Positions 33,486-44,746 of a DNA stretch of 64,000 nucleotides are shown here, piece by piece (the first letter of the stretch is position 1; the number at the start of each line of letters is the position of its first letter). Under the pieces are notes generated by a model. That model did no database searches and was not told where the DNA came from. It worked only from the letters and a program-made list of their open reading frames with translations. Position numbers and translations under genes: made by a program. The stretch covers positions 1-64,000 of the forward strand of contig ML996707.1 of assembly GCA_010356995.1 (NCBI GenBank), written 5' to 3'. The stretch is from Trichodelitschia bisporula (Eukaryota; Ascomycota; Dothideomycetes; Phaeotrichales; Phaeotrichaceae).

Positions 33486-36275
33486 ATGGCTAGTAACATG
33501 CAATTTACGGAACGCGCACAGCGCGCGCTCGCCGACGCCGGTGAGCTCGCGGAGAATTACGCCCACACTCAGATCATGCCCATCCACCTCGCTGTCTCCC
33601 TCATCGACCCTCCACCGGACCTTTCAAAGGATCAACAGAACAAAGGTCATGATTCGCACGCTGCGAATGCCGCGCCCCTCTTCCGCCAGGTCATTGAGCG
33701 CGCGCACGGCGACCCGCAGCTCTTCGACCGCGCCCTCAAGAAGTCACTCGTCCGCCTGCCGTCGCAAGATCCACCGCCGGAGCAGGTGTCAATGTCGCCG
33801 CAGTTCTCCAAGGTCCTGCGGGCCGCCAACGAGCTTCAGAAAACGCAAAAGGATAGCTTCATCGCGGTCGACCACCTTATCCAGGCGCTCGTCCAGGACG
33901 CCAACATCCAGCGCTGTCTCACCGAAGCCAACATCCCCCGTCCCAACCTCGTCGACCAGGCGATCCAGCAGATCCGCGGTACGAAGCGTGTCGACTCGAA
34001 GACGGCGGACGCTGAGCAGGAGAACGAAAACCTGAAGAAGTTCACTATCGACATGACCGCGATGGCTCGCGAAGGCAAGATTGACCCCGTCATCGGCCGC
34101 GAAGAGGAGATCCGCCGTGTTGTCCGGATCCTCTCCCGCCGCACGAAGAACAATCCCGTTCTCATCGGCGAGCCCGGCGTCGGCAAAACTACCGTTGTTG
34201 AAGGTCTGGCCCTTCGCATCGTCAACGCTGACGTGCCGGCGAACCTTTCTGCCTGCAAGCTTCTTTCACTCGACGTTGGCGCACTCGTCGCTGGCAGCAA
34301 GTACCGCGGCGAATTCGAGGAGCGCATGAAGGGTGTTCTCAAAGAGATCGAGGAATCGAAGGAGACGATTGTCCTATTCGTCGATGAGATCCATCTCCTC
34401 ATGGGTGCCGGCTCCTCTGGCGAGGGCGGCATGGACGCAGCGAACTTGCTTAAGCCGATGCTTGCCCGTGGTCAGCTGCACTGCATCGGTGCGACAACAC
34501 TCGGCGAGTACCGCAAGTACATCGAAAAGGACCAGGCATTTGAGCGCCGCTTCCAGCAGGTTCTCATCAAGGAACCCTCGATCCCCGAGACGGTGTCGAT
34601 TCTTCGCGGATTGAAAGAGCGCTACGAGACGCATCACGGTGTCACAATCCTCGACGGTGCCATCGTCGCCGCTGCCACTCTCGCGGCCCGCTACCTTACC
34701 CAGCGCCGGCTGCCCGACTCCGCAGTCGATCTCGTCGACGAGGCCGCCGCCGCCGTGCGCGTCGCACGCGAGTCGCAGCCCGAAATCCTTGATACTATGG
34801 AGCGCAGGCTGCGTCAGCTCCAGATCGAAATCCACGCGCTCGAGCGCGAGAAGGACGATGCATCCAAAACTCGGCTCAGGGAAGCCCAGGCCGAAGCCGC
34901 GAACGTCGAAGAGGAGTTGCGCCCGATTCGTGAAAAGTACGAATACGAAAAGGAGCGTAGCCGCGAGATCCAGGAGGCCAAACTGAAGCTCGACCAGCTC
35001 AAGGTCAAGCTCGCCGAGGCCGAGCGCGCGAGAGACTTCACCACTGCGTCAGACCTCCAATACTATGCGATCCCCGGCGTCCAGGAAAAGATTGAGAAGA
35101 TGGAGAAGGACAAGAGGCAGCAGGACATGGAGATGCAGGCGCGCCAAGGCAATGAGGCGCCGCTCATGACGGATTCTGTCGGGCCGGACCAGATCAACGA
35201 GATAGTCGCGCGCTGGACGGGCATCCCCGTTACGCGCCTTAAGACGTCTGAGAAGGACAAGCTGCTCCACATGGAGCGCGCTCTCACTCACACGGTTGTC
35301 GGCCAGAACGAAGCGGTCAAGGCCGTCTCCAACGCCATCCGCCTTCAGCGCTCCGGCCTCGCCAACCCGAACCAGCCGCCGAGCTTCCTCTTCTGCGGTC
35401 CGTCCGGCACCGGTAAGACGCTTCTCACTAAGGCGCTCGCTGAATTCCTCTTCGACGACCCCAAGTCGATGATCCGCTTTGACATGTCCGAATACCAGGA
35501 GCGCCACTCGCTCAGTCGCATGATCGGTGCCCCGCCCGGGTACGTCGGGCATGACGCCGGTGGCCAACTGACGGAGGCGCTGCGGCGGCGTCCATTCTCG
35601 ATTCTGCTCTTTGACGAGGTCGAGAAGGCGGCGAAGGAAGTGCTGACCGTCTTGCTGCAGCTCATGGACGACGGGCGCATCACTGACGGACAGGGCCGCG
35701 TCGTGGACGGGAAGAACTGTATCGTTGTCATGACGTCAAATCTTGGCGCCGAGTATCTCTCGCGGCCGAACTCGCCGGACGGCAAGATCGACCCGACGAC
35801 GCGCGAGATGGTGATGACGGCATTGCGCAACTACTTTCTGCCCGAGTTCCTGAACCGCATCTCGAGCATCGTCATCTTCAATCGGTTGACTCGGCGCGAG
35901 ATTCGCAAGATTGTCGACCTGCGCATCACCGAGATCCAGAAGCGCCTCAAGAACAACGGCCGCGATGTCACCATCGTTATGTCGGACGAGGTGCGCGACT
36001 ACCTCGGGTCGGCCGGGTACTCGCCGGCGTACGGCGCGCGTCCCCTTGCCCGTCTCATCGAGAAGGAGGTGCTCAACCGCATGGCCGTGCTCATCCTGCG
36101 TGGCGGCATTCGCGATGGCGAGCGTGCGCACGTGGTGCTTGAGAACGGGCACGTTCAGGTGGTGCCTAATCACGGCGACACGGAGCTGGAAAGCGACGAT
36201 AGCGAGATGTACGACGACGAGGATGCGGTGGATGAGATTGTGGACGATGACGCGGACATGGAGCTGTACAATTAG
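33486..36275 (+). CDS. HSP104: Hsp104/ClpB disaggregase
   Basis: Intronless, 929 aa. I start at ATG 33486 ([20 protein letters not shown]), which matches the family's Clp_N start; the open frame begins upstream at 33345 but that lead is not conserved. Domains in order: Clp_N repeats (1-160); NBD1 with Walker [10 protein letters not shown] (about 228) and Walker [11 protein letters not shown]; the coiled-coil M-domain (about 410-540, [20 protein letters not shown]); NBD2 with GPSGTGKT (about 638), LLFDEVEKA and the sensor [10 protein letters not shown]-like block [11 protein letters not shown]; and a small C-domain. The tail is acidic ([14 protein letters not shown]). The protein threads aggregated proteins through a hexamer with Hsp70 and maintains prions in yeast. 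The last residues MELYN follow the acidic run that in baker's yeast is terminal. Confidence 0.97.
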   Translation: MASNMQFTERAQRALADAGELAENYAHTQIMPIHLAVSLIDPPPDLSKDQQNKGHDSHAANAAPLFRQVIERAHGDPQLFDRALKKSLVRLPSQDPPPEQVSMSPQFSKVLRAANELQKTQKDSFIAVDHLIQALVQDANIQRCLTEANIPRPNLVDQAIQQIRGTKRVDSKTADAEQENENLKKFTIDMTAMAREGKIDPVIGREEEIRRVVRILSRRTKNNPVLIGEPGVGKTTVVEGLALRIVNADVPANLSACKLLSLDVGALVAGSKYRGEFEERMKGVLKEIEESKETIVLFVDEIHLLMGAGSSGEGGMDAANLLKPMLARGQLHCIGATTLGEYRKYIEKDQAFERRFQQVLIKEPSIPETVSILRGLKERYETHHGVTILDGAIVAAATLAARYLTQRRLPDSAVDLVDEAAAAVRVARESQPEILDTMERRLRQLQIEIHALEREKDDASKTRLREAQAEAANVEEELRPIREKYEYEKERSREIQEAKLKLDQLKVKLAEAERARDFTTASDLQYYAIPGVQEKIEKMEKDKRQQDMEMQARQGNEAPLMTDSVGPDQINEIVARWTGIPVTRLKTSEKDKLLHMERALTHTVVGQNEAVKAVSNAIRLQRSGLANPNQPPSFLFCGPSGTGKTLLTKALAEFLFDDPKSMIRFDMSEYQERHSLSRMIGAPPGYVGHDAGGQLTEALRRRPFSILLFDEVEKAAKEVLTVLLQLMDDGRITDGQGRVVDGKNCIVVMTSNLGAEYLSRPNSPDGKIDPTTREMVMTALRNYFLPEFLNRISSIVIFNRLTRREIRKIVDLRITEIQKRLKNNGRDVTIVMSDEVRDYLGSAGYSPAYGARPLARLIEKEVLNRMAVLILRGGIRDGERAHVVLENGHVQVVPNHGDTELESDDSEMYDDEDAVDEIVDDDADMELYN

Positions 36276-36679
36276 ATTTTCGCGGAGGAGCACTAAATGT
36301 TTTCAGATGGGCGTTTAGCGGTTACGGCTTATGAGACATGATCACGACGTAGAAAGCTAATACAAGCTTGACATAAATTGAACTGCTTCGCGAGTGAATT
36401 TGACCGCCCCGAAAGTAGCACCAGAAGAATTTGTTCTGCGCAGGGTACCTATGCCAGAGGGGAGACTGGCCCAAGACCATGCTCCATATCCTCCTCCAAG
36501 AATAGCCCGGTTCTTCCGGAGCCAAGTCCGTGGAGCTATTTCAGGCACGAATTATTCCGCGATGCCGGCGAAAATCCACACGCGCTCCATTCTTGGTTAA
36601 ACAATAATAGACATACAATGTACGCTCCAACCTGAATATGTACAAGTAAACGGCCATGATTCAAACTCCGCTAACGCTC
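36276..36679. other. Convergent intergenic space
   Basis: 404 bp between the 3' ends of HSP104 and the small secreted-protein gene. It is AT-richer; nothing further recognised. Confidence 0.45.
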
Positions 36680-37102
36680 CTAGCATCCCCCACGCTTCGG
36701 CACCAATCTGTCGTCATTAGCAAGCATCCCATACCCCATCGCAGAAAAGACCCACGTGAAGCTCATATATTTATTATTCGTAACCCCACCCCTCTCACAC
36801 GAGTCCACATTCGTATTGTACCGGTCCAGGCACTCGTCGTACTCGAGCTTGTACCGTCCCGTGCCCGCGGGATCCTGATCCATAACGGCGAAGAACTCGT
36901 AGCCTTGCCCGCGAGCACCGGGCACACACAGTGTACGGGCCTCGTGCAGCTGGAACGTGTTTTGGGAGGCCGTTTTACATGCGTTCTTCACCGCGCGGAA
37001 GGCATCCTGCTTGTCGTTCCACTTTTCCTGGCGCTCGTTCGAGGGGTAGCAGCGTGCGGCGGCGAGGGGGAGGAGCGCAAGGAGCACGGAGAGGAGACGC
37101 AT
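36680..37102 (-). CDS. Small secreted protein, 140 aa
   Basis: One exon. The signal peptide MRLLSVLLALLPLAAA is followed by a mature protein of about 124 residues beginning RCYPSNERQEKWNDKQ. There are six cysteines (positions in RCYPS, KNACKT, TLCVP, DECLDR, DSCERG and the final GGC), enough for three disulphides. Other visible blocks are EFFAVMDQDPAGTGRYKLEY and SFTWVFSAMGYGML. I recognise no domain. Size, cysteine number and secretion fit an apoplastic or wall protein. It lies tail to tail with HSP104, and its promoter (about 37103-37230) contains TATATAT near 37203. Confidence 0.75.
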   Translation of the reverse strand: MRLLSVLLALLPLAAARCYPSNERQEKWNDKQDAFRAVKNACKTASQNTFQLHEARTLCVPGARGQGYEFFAVMDQDPAGTGRYKLEYDECLDRYNTNVDSCERGGVTNNKYMSFTWVFSAMGYGMLANDDRLVPKRGGC

Positions 37103-38392
37103 GGTGAAGGAAGTGAGAGTGGTGTGTAAAGAGCGTGAGTCGTAGGGTGGCGTGAAGTGAACGTCGTAAGATGTCGACCCTCGACGTTGCGGCCACGACT
37201 GCTATATATCCCCCGCTCGGGCAATAAATTCATATCGACGCCCCCTCTCTCGTTGGGCGGAAAAACTGGGCACAACGGCTCGATGGGCAACGTCACAGCT
37301 CCCATATGGGGGACAACAATAGCGACGCTACTGCCTGAACCGGTACTCTCACATCACACGCGGTGCGGAAGATCCGGCTTCATCTCGCTGATCCAGGTAT
37401 CCGGCGCTGGTTATCGTAGGACCGCTTGGCTGGGCGCGGGCGTGAGATGCAGGTACGGATTGCAAATCGGGAGCGTGCTGTGCAGGGCAATTTCCGGCAG
37501 ATCGCTGCGTGGGGCGTGCCGAGGTATATTGCCCGGCTGCTGGCCGAGCACGAGCATCCGTGGAACGGACGGCGCGTCGGGGTGGTGTTGATGCTGGAGG
37601 GTGAGCGTTCAATGTGAATGGCTCTAATGATGTTGGGGAACGTATTATCGATCGCGAATGCGTCGCTCAGAATTTCGTCGTCGCTCAGAATTTGTACGCC
37701 ACTCAGAGGCCAAATGAAGTCGAACGCCGTGTGTCGGCCACCGTCATCAGCCTTGTAGGGACGTTAATGAGGGCAGATAGCCGAGCCGCCAGCGATATCT
37801 CGGCGCCGGGGGTCCACGTACGCATGCGTCCCGTCGCCGATAGTTAAGCGGAATCTCTGTGAGCCAAGCGGACGGTGTACCGCAGGTTGCGTCCGATATC
37901 ATGAAGGGCGGGGAAAGGTGTGGCAGGTGAAAGGCCAATTTTGGAAGCTCGATCCGATTGCGGTGGTTTGGCGATCCTGCCATGTGGTCTGATGGTGTAG
38001 ACTCTCATCCGCTCCCTCGCTCCCTCGGTCCTGCGTGCTGCTTCCGTCAGTATCGAAGATGCATTGAATATTAGGACCGTGGCCAGAAGTCTTGCACTCG
38101 AAGGCTGGCGGGGATGATGACGCCCATAGTGATAACCATCTCCATTCTGCGCCTCCCATCGTGATAACGTTACAGTAAACCAGATCAAAGCTCCCCCCAC
38201 AATTACCCGAGTCTCAAACACCACAACGCCGCCGCAAGCATCGTATCGGTACACAGAAAAAACTCCGTAGCACAGTACCGTAATCCAGAATGCCACGCAA
38301 GGCCAAATTCCCCGTCGGTGCCACAAGTATTTTGAGCTAGTAGCACACCAGTAGTAATGTGTCGGCCCGTCTCGTAGGTTCAATGTCGTCAA
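37103..38392. other. Intergenic space
   Basis: 1.29 kb with the promoter of the small secreted-protein gene on the left and the 3' end of the RNR-inhibitor gene on the right. A short frame at 37426-37616 on the plus strand is uninterpretable. No gene called. Confidence 0.4.
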
Positions 38393-38992
38393 CTAAACCC
38401 CCACCTCGCCCTCATCCATGAGGAACTCGGCCTCCTCAAAGTCCTCGGTCGCAGCAGGCCTCTGAACCCGGCGCCTCATCTGCGCGTATACACGCCCCTC
38501 CACCGGATCGACAATTTCCTCGTCCTTGTCACCATCCTCGTCTTCGTCCTCGTCATCTGCGCACCGCTTCCGCGCCCCCTTGACAGCGTCCTCTTCCTGC
38601 ACACTAACATTGCTCTCCTGGGACCCCATCCACTCCTCGCCGAAGCCATCGACGCTTTGCTCCATCCCGCCAACCTTCAGAAGCCCGCAGTAGGGCACTA
38701 GTTCACGCGGCCGCTGGGGTGGGGCCCTAAGCATCCCGATGTCGCGCTCTGAGGTGCTGTCTAGGCTCTTCGCTGCCGTGGTCTTGTGCGTCTTGTAGCC
38801 CTCCGGCACCGCCTTACGGATCCGCATCCCGACGGTCAACAGCGAGGCCTGCACCGCGTCGGGCAAGACTGGAGCCGAGGGCGGTGGAGCAGCTTGACTG
38901 CGAAAGGTGTCGGCGTCGACGGGTGAGAAGAAGGACGTAATCGAGGGTTGGTAGGGGCGCTTGTTGCGGTGAGTAGAAGTAGCGGACGGCAT
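38393..38992 (-). CDS. Ribonucleotide reductase inhibitor family protein (Spd1/Dif1-like)
   Basis: 199 aa from the ATG at 38990-38992. The family blocks are KRPYQPSITSFFSP near the N-terminus and LPDAVQASLLTVGMRIRKAV followed by PEGYKT in the middle, the RNR_inhib signature shared by Spd1, Dif1 and Sml1-like fungal proteins that bind or relocate ribonucleotide reductase and so limit dNTP supply. QPSITSFF (residues 15-22) fits the PCNA-binding box Qxx(I/L/M)xxFF; in Spd1 such a box mediates destruction on replicating DNA. The C-terminal third is very acidic (DDEDEDEDGDKDEE) and ends DEGEVGV. The frame continues upstream to 39220, but that part has no conserved sequence. The gene lies 1.2 kb downstream of KAP95 on the same strand, with the poly-G tract between. 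Confidence 0.8.
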   Translation of the reverse strand: MPSATSTHRNKRPYQPSITSFFSPVDADTFRSQAAPPPSAPVLPDAVQASLLTVGMRIRKAVPEGYKTHKTTAAKSLDSTSERDIGMLRAPPQRPRELVPYCGLLKVGGMEQSVDGFGEEWMGSQESNVSVQEEDAVKGARKRCADDEDEDEDGDKDEEIVDPVEGRVYAQMRRRVQRPAATEDFEEAEFLMDEGEVGV

Positions 38993-39860
38993 CGTTACGT
39001 CGGAGGCTGTATTGAAAGTTGCTGTTGGAGCAGAAGGTTGCCAGACGGCGATAGTTGTTTGCTTGCTGGCCTTTGCGTCTTCTTCGCAGGTTTGGAGAGT
39101 TTGGGGCTTGAAGTGTAATGCGGGGGTGTCGTGGAGGTGGGTGGTCGAAGTGAGGTCACCGTGGCTGAACCCGTTGGCCGGGCACCGTGCAGGGAAGGCG
39201 CGAGGCAGCCGCGACTTCAAAGTTACGCGTACGCGACGCGCGCCTATGACTCGCCACGACGTCGCCGGTCACGAGCGGTGCATTTCAATAAATATCGGTA
39301 AATTCATCCATTGTAGAATTGCAGCCAGTTGCAGCCATCATCGTGGCCAACTGACCAGTAACACCGGTATCTCTCTTTAACGAGCCAAACCGTACGCCTA
39401 CATCCGTCCTTCATCCGTCCGAAAGGCAATACGTCTATCACCTGTACCACCATAACCCATCGAGACGTTGAGGTCTACATATCCACCGCCGCCTTAAAGC
39501 GGCTCCACAAAGAAACAGCACCAAAAAGGCAAACAAAGAGCGTAATGTGAGCAACAGAGTGCTATGAGCGACAAAGCGGTGCTGGTGTAGTGGAGCGACA
39601 AAAACACTGGGGCAACCTCGAACACCGTACAATCTATGTGGAGGTTTGTGCATGGGAGCGAGGACGGGAACGACGACGGGGAGACGGGAACGGGAGGTGC
39701 GGCAGGGAGGACAGAGGGCAAGGAAAACGTGAGCAAGGCAGGATCGTGCAAGACTGTAACTGTGATTGTGCAGTGACTGGATTGCAGATATGGATGGCTA
39801 CATAACATCGGTACGACAAGGTCTATGATGTTCGTGGTGCAGGTGCTCTGCTCAGGTGCT

Positions 39861-39895
<35 letters not shown>
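39861..39895 (+). repeat. 35-nt uninterrupted poly-G tract
   Basis: Thirty-five guanines in a row followed by CGGTGGTG. Homopolymers of this length are rare and hard to sequence, so the exact number is uncertain. Confidence 0.9.
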
Positions 39896-39898
39896 CGG

Positions 39899-39955
39899 TG
39901 GTGATGAGTGGGGTGATGAGTGGGGTGATGAGTGGGGTGATGAGTGTGGTGATGC
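39899..39955 (+). repeat. 12-bp minisatellite GTGATGAGTGGG
   Basis: Four to five tandem copies, the last degenerate, directly after the poly-G tract. Confidence 0.85.
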
Positions 39956-40198
39956 GGGGGGCTCGGGGCGGGGATAGCAGCTGTCGCGGGGATAGCAGTC
40001 GTTGCAATGGCCGTCGCGAAAGGCAGTCGTCGCTATGTCGTCGTGAACGCCGGCGAGGCCTGGCGACGTGACCACTCGGTGTTGGCTCTGGCCTGGGTGC
40101 GACAAGGCAGCCGTGACAAGCAGCCGCGACAGCAGCCGCGGAGAACGGACTCGCCTAAGGCATGATTTGTCCGCTGGCACCGCCTGAGGAAGTTAGTA

Positions 40199-43100
40199 CT
40201 AGCCAAAATGCATCAGCGCCAGCGAGTCATCCTCGTCCGGCAGCCCTATCCGCCGTTAGCAAGCCACTACGTGCCAAAAATTTCCAATTTTTTTGTTGCG
40301 TCAGGCAGTTATCAGTGGCGTGCTACGACGGAAGAGGCCATATTCCGCTCCATACATACCGGTTTGGCGCTTGATCTGCTCGCGCGCCCAGCGGGCTGTT
40401 TGGTTGGTGCGGTCCGAGTAGTCGCGGTTCGCACGCGCCTCTTTGACCATTTGCGACAGCCAGTCCTGGCGGAAGAATTCGGTGAACTCGCCGTTGGGGA
40501 ACGCCTCGGAGATGTCACTGTGCGGTTAGCGTTGCTGTTCATGTATTCAAATCCGGGGACTCACCCAATCACGCCCATTGATGACCGCAGCAGCGCCTCC
40601 GTGCGGTGCATGTCCTGGTACACAATGTGCAGCAGGCCGAAGATATGCTCCACGTACGGGGCCATTGCCGCTGCCTTGCCTCCTGTCTTCATGGCCACAA
40701 TCGCGCCGTCCCATGCGTCCATGATGCCCTCGCGCAGCGACGCAACGTACTCGACCATCTCGTAGCCGTGGTCTGGCCCGGCGTTCACTAATGACGCCTG
40801 CTGCAGCACCTGCGCAACGATCGGCAGATACGCCTCGAAGTGGCCGCCGATCGCCTGCGCAATGTCGCCGAAGCACTGCAGGATAGCCGGTTTGAATTGC
40901 TGGTTGAGCGCCTGGCTCTGTCTACGGTCAGCATGGATTACGGAAAGGATAGTCCACCCCACCTGCAGGTCCTGCAGAAGCCGGTTCATGAAACCGTCGC
41001 ACCACGGCTGCACCTGCTCGTTCAGCGCGCGCGTGATGTCGCTGACGAGCCCGATCGACATCGAGCACAGGCTGGGCTCGTCGTGGTTCTCGAGGCCCTT
41101 GTAAAGATACGGCGAGAAGGCTTCCATGTACGGTAGGAAGTTCACCTCGAGCGAATTCGCGAGCGCGCCAATAGCCGCAAAAACAGTCTCTGGCACGCTC
41201 GACTTGGCGTTGCTGCTGTTAAGAAGAGCAAGCGACGTGCTCATGATGCGGTCCGCGAGCGGCTTGATCTCGCCCTCAAGACGCTGGATGATGGCCATCA
41301 TGACACTCACAAGGCTCGTCTGCATATCATCGAGCAGATTCTTGTCCTCGAAGCTTACAACCTGCTGGCGCAGCGGGATCGTCTTCTCGAGGCGTTCGAG
41401 GATGACGGTCGACAGGCTCGCCACCATCTGCAAGCTGTCATTCGCCGCGTTAGTGACGAAAGCGTTGAGCACCTCATAGGCGGCGGTGCGCAGTGTGTTG
41501 TCGGTGTCGGGTCTGCATCGTTAGCACTATTATCAGCGGGGAGACGCGTACTTACCGCTCCGTCACCTGCAGCAGATGCGTCAGGCTCGCCTCAAAGTGC
41601 GGGGTCAGGGCGTTCTGCTGGCTGCCGGGCTCGCCCGAGAAGCGCTCCGCCAGGTTCATCAACGCCCAGCAGCACGACGACGCCATCTTTGGGTGACTCG
41701 ACAGGCCCTCGAAGAAGGCGGTGATCAGCGGCGCGAGCAGCATGGGGTCGACCGACTCGGAACACAATTCGCAGATGCGACCGAGCGCGTACGCGGCCGA
41801 GTCCTTGACCTGGACGACGCTGTCGCTCATCGTGGCGATCAGCACGGGAAGCGCTTGCTTCACAATGGGGTCGAGCATCTTCTCGTCCGGCCCCTCAAGG
41901 ATGGCGCCGAAGGCCGACACTGCGGCGTCGCGGAAGTGCCAGTCGTCAGCGCGCAGGTGCGTCTCGACGAACCCGAGCACCGGCTGCACGATGGTATTCC
42001 CGACGGCCTGGGCCCACAGCTGCAGGCACTGGTATGCGGCGCGCGAGACGTTGTACTCGTCGTCGGTCGCGTCCTCGTCCTGCTTCGTCAGCAGCTCGAG
42101 AAGCACCGGCACGACTTCAGTGGTTGCGATGCGCGCAAAGTTGAAGTACTCGCGCAGCTCGGTCGAGCCCTCCGCCTGGGCCTGGAAACGTCAGTATTGG
42201 CGCACTACCACAAAAAAAGTATCGCTCACCTGCTGGTTGTCATCCTCAATCGTGACCTCCTCCTCGCAGACCGTGCACCAGAACTCGACGGCGAGCTTCG
42301 CTACGTCTTCCTCCTCGCTACGCATGCCCTGCACGGTCAGGCCGAACAGCGCCTTCTCCATGTAGAATTTCATCTTGTCATAGTACAGGCTCATGATGCG
42401 GTTCAGGCAGCCATACGCGCCCTGCTGGATTCGCGAGTCATCGGCCTGCGTAGCCTCACAGATGACCTGCATGATGTAATTGCGCTCGCCCTCGTTTTCA
42501 AAGTTGGATCGTACAAACTCAAGCGAGTCGCTCAGCGCAGTGATGGCAGCATTACGCACGTCATCGTTCTGTTCCTCCTTACGCGCACCCTGGATGACGG
42601 CGGTCAGGATGGCGTTGGAGTGCGCTGCCAACGACTCGCGCAGGTCCTGGTCCTCCGCCTCGCAAATGTAGCCGATGGTCGTCAGCGACGCCTGTTTCTG
42701 GTGAGCAGCGCCGCTACCCACGCTCTCGACAAGGGTGGGCATCAGCTCCGGCCACATGTTGCGGGGGATCTCGATGGCGGCAATCGCAGAGATGAACTGC
42801 GCCGCAGCCTGACCCGCACGGGAGTCATTGGATGTAAGCGTCTTGAGCGCAAGTGCCTTGACATTCGTCTTAACGGAACCGTCGATCTGCGTCAACCAGC
42901 GCTCCTGCACCTGGCGCAGACGCATAAGGTTGCGGGCGGAAAAGGAGTTTTTCAGCGCGAGACCCGCGGCGACACGGATATTGGGGCCGGCATCATCGTT
43001 GGCGAGCTCGTGGGCGAGCCGCGAGAGGTAGCCCGACTACGAGGCAGGGTCAGCATTGGGGAACCTAGAGAGGGTCAAATGACGTACAAAGTCGGCTTCA

Positions 43101-43233
43101 GCGGCCTGGTTGAGTTGAGTCTCGGACCTCAAGCGCACTTCGGCATCTGGAGGCGGTCAGCAGGTAGCGACGGAAAGGGACGGAAGAACAAACTCGGTGA
43201 GAGGGTGCCTTCGAGCACGGCGTTGACGTCCAT
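40199..43233 (-). CDS. KAP95: Importin subunit beta-1 (karyopherin beta 1)
   Basis: Eight exons (43233-43194, 43146-43088, 43036-42230, 42181-41556, 41512-40963, 40917-40565, 40517-40360, 40245-40199) give 879 aa, close to the family's 860-880. Introns are 47, 51, 48, 43, 45, 47 and 114 nt. The start MDVNAVLEGTLSPNAEVRLRSE with AGLALKNSF is the importin-beta N-terminal (IBN) region. The rest is a solenoid of HEAT repeats, including the acidic loop DEDATDDEYNVSRAAYQCLQ that contacts the importin-alpha IBB domain or Ran, and WCTVCEEEVTIEDDNQ. The protein carries NLS cargo through nuclear pores with importin alpha, released by RanGTP. The last intron is longest and its retention would give a different C-terminus. 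Confidence 0.95.
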
Positions 43234-43892
43234 GATGATAGATGGGGGCGTGTTCACCGTCTTCAGGCAGTTGAAAGGGGAGAATATGTGGGTGGGGGTG
43301 CAGAGGTGTGTCTCTAGGATACGAGTTTAGGCGGGAGGTTGAAATGTGTACATGCAACCACGAGCACCCGTGATCAAAAGGGGAATGTTGACGGTCGACG
43401 GTCGAAGGAGGGAGGGGAAAGACGAAGTCTGGTGTAGTAGGGATTGTAAAAGGCAGAGAATCAAGAAGCACAAAGATCAGTGCGGGAAGCGAGAGCGTAA
43501 AGTTGAAGCAGTAAAGTGTAGCTGTGGGGTTGCTGGAGAGTTGGAGAGTTCGTTGTTGAGGATGGAGGTGTAAAGAGAAGTGCGTTTCGGGGGTGTGGGG
43601 CGGGGCGGGTGAGTTGAGAGAGAGTCCTGCAAAAAGGTCTTGGAAGCTGGAAGGCACGGCCGGGTTCAGGCAGCGAACCTGCGGAAAGAAGGCAGGCGCG
43701 GTGAGTGTGGGCGGCGAAGACGTCAAGGGCTGTCTGCGATTTCCCTTAGGGGGGTAGAGATGAGGAGGGGGGGGGGGGAAAGGAAGGGAGGGGGGAGGGG
43801 AAAAGCAGTCCAAGCGGATAATAGGCAGTCAGGCAATAATAATGGACGGTGTGGGAGCAGCGACTACTGCGTACGCACGTGAAGCTCCAGGC

Positions 43893-43977
43893 GCGCGTCT
43901 CCACACACACACATACACACACATACACACATACACACATACACACACACACACACACATTCACACACACACGCACA

Positions 43978-44016
<39 letters not shown>

Positions 44017-44033
44017 GCGCACACACACACACA
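43893..44033. repeat. (CA)n microsatellite with CACATA interruptions
   Basis: About 140 bp of CA dinucleotides with regular ATA and CGC breaks (CACATACACACATACAC). Confidence 0.95.
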
Positions 44034-44746
44034 ACAGTTGCCCATATCAATGCATCAACAATGTTCCCTTGATTCTACGGATTACTGAGTACTGAATCTT
44101 ACTATAAACTACTACCGCCATTCTGTCATCTGTCTCTCTGATTCGCTCCGACACTCTCCGCCTCTTGTCTTCTCATGTGCTGACAGTCTACTGTACACAC
44201 TACTACGAGATCGCTCACGTCGTCGAGGCAATAATGGAGACGAAAGCAGTGAGTCAACCCTCAAAAAGTGGGTGCCGACCGCAAGCCCGCCCACACACAC
44301 TGCAGACGCCAGATGCCAGACGCAGACCGCAAATTTGAACCTCTGCCCTGCGCGGCTCTCTGTGTGGGGTGGAGCCTAACCTAGCCGACGAACGAAGTAC
44401 ATCCGTATAGCGGGCCTATGGGAACAGCAGCGTATGCTTCGGTAGACAAATAATAGCGCGCAAGTCGCCGAACCCAGCCGCATGTCCTTTGGAGGGGTGA
44501 TTGGCTGTGTCGCATAGGAGGTGCTTCTAGAAACCCACTGGTTATTCACTTCTTTTGTCTGCCATTTGTTGCCCTGCGCGCATGTGTCCGGGCGAATATG
44601 CTCCTCTCCATCAGACCGCCGCAGACCACCGCAGACCGTCGCCATTAGGTTCCACAGCATTATGTACTCTAGAAACAAACGAGTATCCCGAAATGCTTCC
44701 CTTCGCTAGACGCCGTGTATCCGTGTAGACAGATGCGCTCCTACAA

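Larger units (their letters stand above)
38993..40198. other. Intergenic space with poly-G tract and minisatellite
   Basis: 1.2 kb between the 3' end of KAP95 and the start of the RNR inhibitor. Apart from the repeats listed separately, it holds only chance frames, including one on the minus strand that reads poly-proline through the G-run. Confidence 0.45.

Noticed and set aside
37345-37616. A short plus-strand frame reading NFRQIAAWGVPRYIARLLAE and RRVGVVLMLEG, reminiscent of membrane dipeptidases.
   Set aside because: Only about 50 residues, no catalytic motif, no neighbouring exons. The resemblance is too weak to claim.
37844-38392. A 182-codon minus-strand frame with hydrophobic stretches directly after the RNR inhibitor.
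   Set aside because: It has no ATG at its start and follows a stop codon; most likely 3' untranslated sequence.
39494-40180. A minus-strand frame of 228 codons with a proline run.
   Set aside because: The prolines come from the poly-G tract and HSSPHSSPHSSP from the minisatellite; the rest has no family signal.
41576-43330. A 584-codon plus-strand frame.
   Set aside because: Antisense of KAP95, which has clear HEAT-repeat homology and exact exon joins on the minus strand.
43842-44088. Frames of Thr-His repeats (plus) and Val-Cys repeats (minus).
   Set aside because: They are translations of the CA microsatellite.
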